Below, piece after piece: positions 62,747 through 64,000 of a DNA stretch of 64,000 nucleotides (its first letter is position 1; every line of letters begins with the position of its first letter). The stretch lies in the NCBI RefSeq assembly GCF_017875955.1, contig NZ_JAGINK010000001.1, positions 5,001 to 69,000 on the forward strand. Reading direction: 5' to 3'. The notes beneath the pieces are model-generated. The model worked only from the letters and a program-made list of their open reading frames with translations, was not told where the DNA came from and did no database searches. This DNA comes from Pseudomonas sp. BP8. GTDB lineage: Bacteria; Pseudomonadota; Gammaproteobacteria; Pseudomonadales; Pseudomonadaceae. Both the position numbers and the translations under genes were made by a program.

Positions 62747-64000
62747 ATGCCAGACGCCATCCGCCACCTGACCCTCGCCAATGGCCTGCAGCTCACCCTG
62801 CGCCACGCCCCTCGCCTGAAACGCGCGGCAGCGGCCCTGCGGGTGCACGCCGGCAGCCACGACGCACCCGCCAGATGGCCTGGCCTGGCGCATTTTCTTG
62901 AACACCTGTTCTTTCTCGGCACCGAGCGCTTTGCGCTGGCCGACGGCCTCATGCGTTACGTTCAGGGTGTGGCCGGTCAGGTCAATGCCAGCACCCGCGA
63001 GCGCACCACCGACTTTTTCTTCGAGGTGCCACCTGCAGCGCTGGCCGGCGGCCTCGAGCGCCTGTGCCAGATGCTTGCCGAGCCCGACCTGGGTATCGAA
63101 CGCCAGCGCCGCGAGCGCGAGGTGATCCACGCCGAGTTCATCGCCTGGTCACGCAACCCAGAAGCGCAAACGCAATTCGCCCTGCTCCAGGCCGTGTCAG
63201 CGCAGCACCCGTTAAGCGCTTTTCATGCCGGCAACCGGCATACCCTCGCCGTGCACAGCGCCGCGTTCCAGCAGGCACTCGCGGCCTTTCACCAGACCTT
63301 CTACCAGGGCGGGCAGATGCACCTGAGCCTGTGCGGCCCACAGCCACTGGACGCGCTGGAAACCATCGCCTGCCAGTTCGGCAAACTGATCGCCAGCGGC
63401 GCGCCGGCCGCTCAGGCATCACCCCCGGCCTTGCTGGAAGGACCGTTGATCCAACCTGCCAGTGACAATGGACACCTGCAACTGCTGTTTGCCCACGAGC
63501 ACCTTCCCAAGGGCACAGATCAGGCGATAGAGCTGCTGCTTGCCTATCTGGGCGACAGCCGACCGGGAAGCTGGTTGGCGGCGCTGCGCCAACGGGGCTG
63601 GCTGCAGGACTACAAGGCACAGGCCCTGCACGAATTTGCCGGCCAACTGCTTTGGCACCTGCGCCTGCAACTGCGCGAAGGGGCGTGCAAGCGCGAAGTT
63701 CGCGAGTTGCTCGACAGCTGGTTGAGCTTCATCCGCCAGGCCGACGCTCATGCCCTGAACGAGCAGTTTGGCCAGTTGCAACGCAGCCGTGAGCAAGCCG
63801 CGAGCGCGCTGGAGCTGGCCAGGCAAGACAGCACCGGACGCGCTTTCGGGCCACTCGACCAGCAGGGCTTGAGCGCCTTCCAAGCGCTGCTCGACAGCCT
63901 GCCGCCTGGTACTCCCGGCCAATGGCAGTTGCCGCCCGCCGATCCGCTGCTGCAGAGCGACTTGCCTGGCGCAACCGCAGCGTTGCCGACTGGCCTTGCG
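62747..64000 (+). CDS. pqqF: PqqF-like M16 zinc protease, 5' part (runs off the right edge)
   Basis: Putative protease that trims the PqqA peptide in pyrroloquinoline quinone synthesis. 418 codons are in the window, open to the edge. The inverted zinc-binding motif HFLEH is at residues 49-53 and a downstream ReREVIHAEF segment carries the third ligand region. The PqqF identity rests on the M16 N-terminal domain, family-like sequence (GLAHFLEHLFFLGTERF) and the expected position in P. putida, where pqqABCDE follows; those genes would be beyond the window. Confidence 0.88.
   Translation, partial: MPDAIRHLTLANGLQLTLRHAPRLKRAAAALRVHAGSHDAPARWPGLAHFLEHLFFLGTERFALADGLMRYVQGVAGQVNASTRERTTDFFFEVPPAALAGGLERLCQMLAEPDLGIERQRREREVIHAEFIAWSRNPEAQTQFALLQAVSAQHPLSAFHAGNRHTLAVHSAAFQQALAAFHQTFYQGGQMHLSLCGPQPLDALETIACQFGKLIASGAPAAQASPPALLEGPLIQPASDNGHLQLLFAHEHLPKGTDQAIELLLAYLGDSRPGSWLAALRQRGWLQDYKAQALHEFAGQLLWHLRLQLREGACKREVRELLDSWLSFIRQADAHALNEQFGQLQRSREQAASALELARQDSTGRAFGPLDQQGLSAFQALLDSLPPGTPGQWQLPPADPLLQSDLPGATAALPTGLA

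Overview
The window is chromosomal DNA of a fluorescent Pseudomonas, most likely of the P. putida group. GC content is high, almost every gene is a recognisable Pseudomonas housekeeping gene, and the gene order matches, from my knowledge of the family, the pqqF-davAB-rpoD-dnaG-prkA-lptD-murU/amgK-trp-vfr-coq7-argC-tyrS-rrn segment of P. putida. REP/REPIN palindromes of the P. putida type (core GCGGGCTTGCCCCGCGAAG) sit in many intergenic gaps. I see no prophage, complete insertion sequence or CRISPR array.

Layout. 1-26 is the 5' end of a 16S rRNA gene on the minus strand, with leader and promoter up to about 510. 624-4975 holds tyrS, the M23 peptidase gene mepM, anmK and erpA. 5142-11194 holds argC, hemJ, a nitronate monooxygenase, an SDR, a HIT protein, coq7 and two membrane proteins. 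11160-13120 holds an OsmC protein, vfr and a lipoyl-ligase-like protein. 13175-20974 is the tryptophan region: trpGDC and rpe-gph-trpE, both on the minus strand, flanking the autotransporter esterase estP. Each trp unit is preceded by a leader reading frame with two Trp codons. 21176-28839 is an ABC importer of the polyamine type preceded on the same strand by a two-component system with a periplasmic solute-binding sensor domain. 28935-32456 holds a DUF3530 protein, a DjlA-like co-chaperone and the murU-amgK cell-wall recycling pair. 32587-40252 is the lptD-surA-pdxA-rsmA-apaG-apaH cluster followed by glpE. 40533-45417 is prkA-yeaH-spoVR. 45476-49300 holds cca, folK, folB, plsY and tsaD. 49505-53901 is the rpsU-dnaG-rpoD macromolecular synthesis cluster. 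54139-57882 is a large c-di-GMP enzyme matching RmcA, followed by a CAU-anticodon tRNA. 58051-58413 is a small accessory patch: a nested palindrome and a remnant of a Fic-family gene. 58410-64000 holds a GT25 glycosyltransferase, an Lrp/AsnC regulator, the lysine catabolic genes davB-davA and the start of pqqF.

How the parts connect. AnmK, AmgK and MurU are three steps of the anhydro-MurNAc recycling route that bypasses de novo UDP-MurNAc synthesis. LptD and SurA build the outer membrane. DavB and DavA convert lysine to 5-aminovalerate, probably under the adjacent Lrp-type regulator. Candidate Crc/Hfq sites (AANAANAA) lie on the translation starts of davB and of two genes of the ABC importer, suggesting carbon catabolite control of nitrogenous-substrate use. 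The most interesting structures are the trp leader nested in frame in the 3' end of gph together with its diverged relative before trpG, and the four-half-site palindrome beside the Fic remnant.
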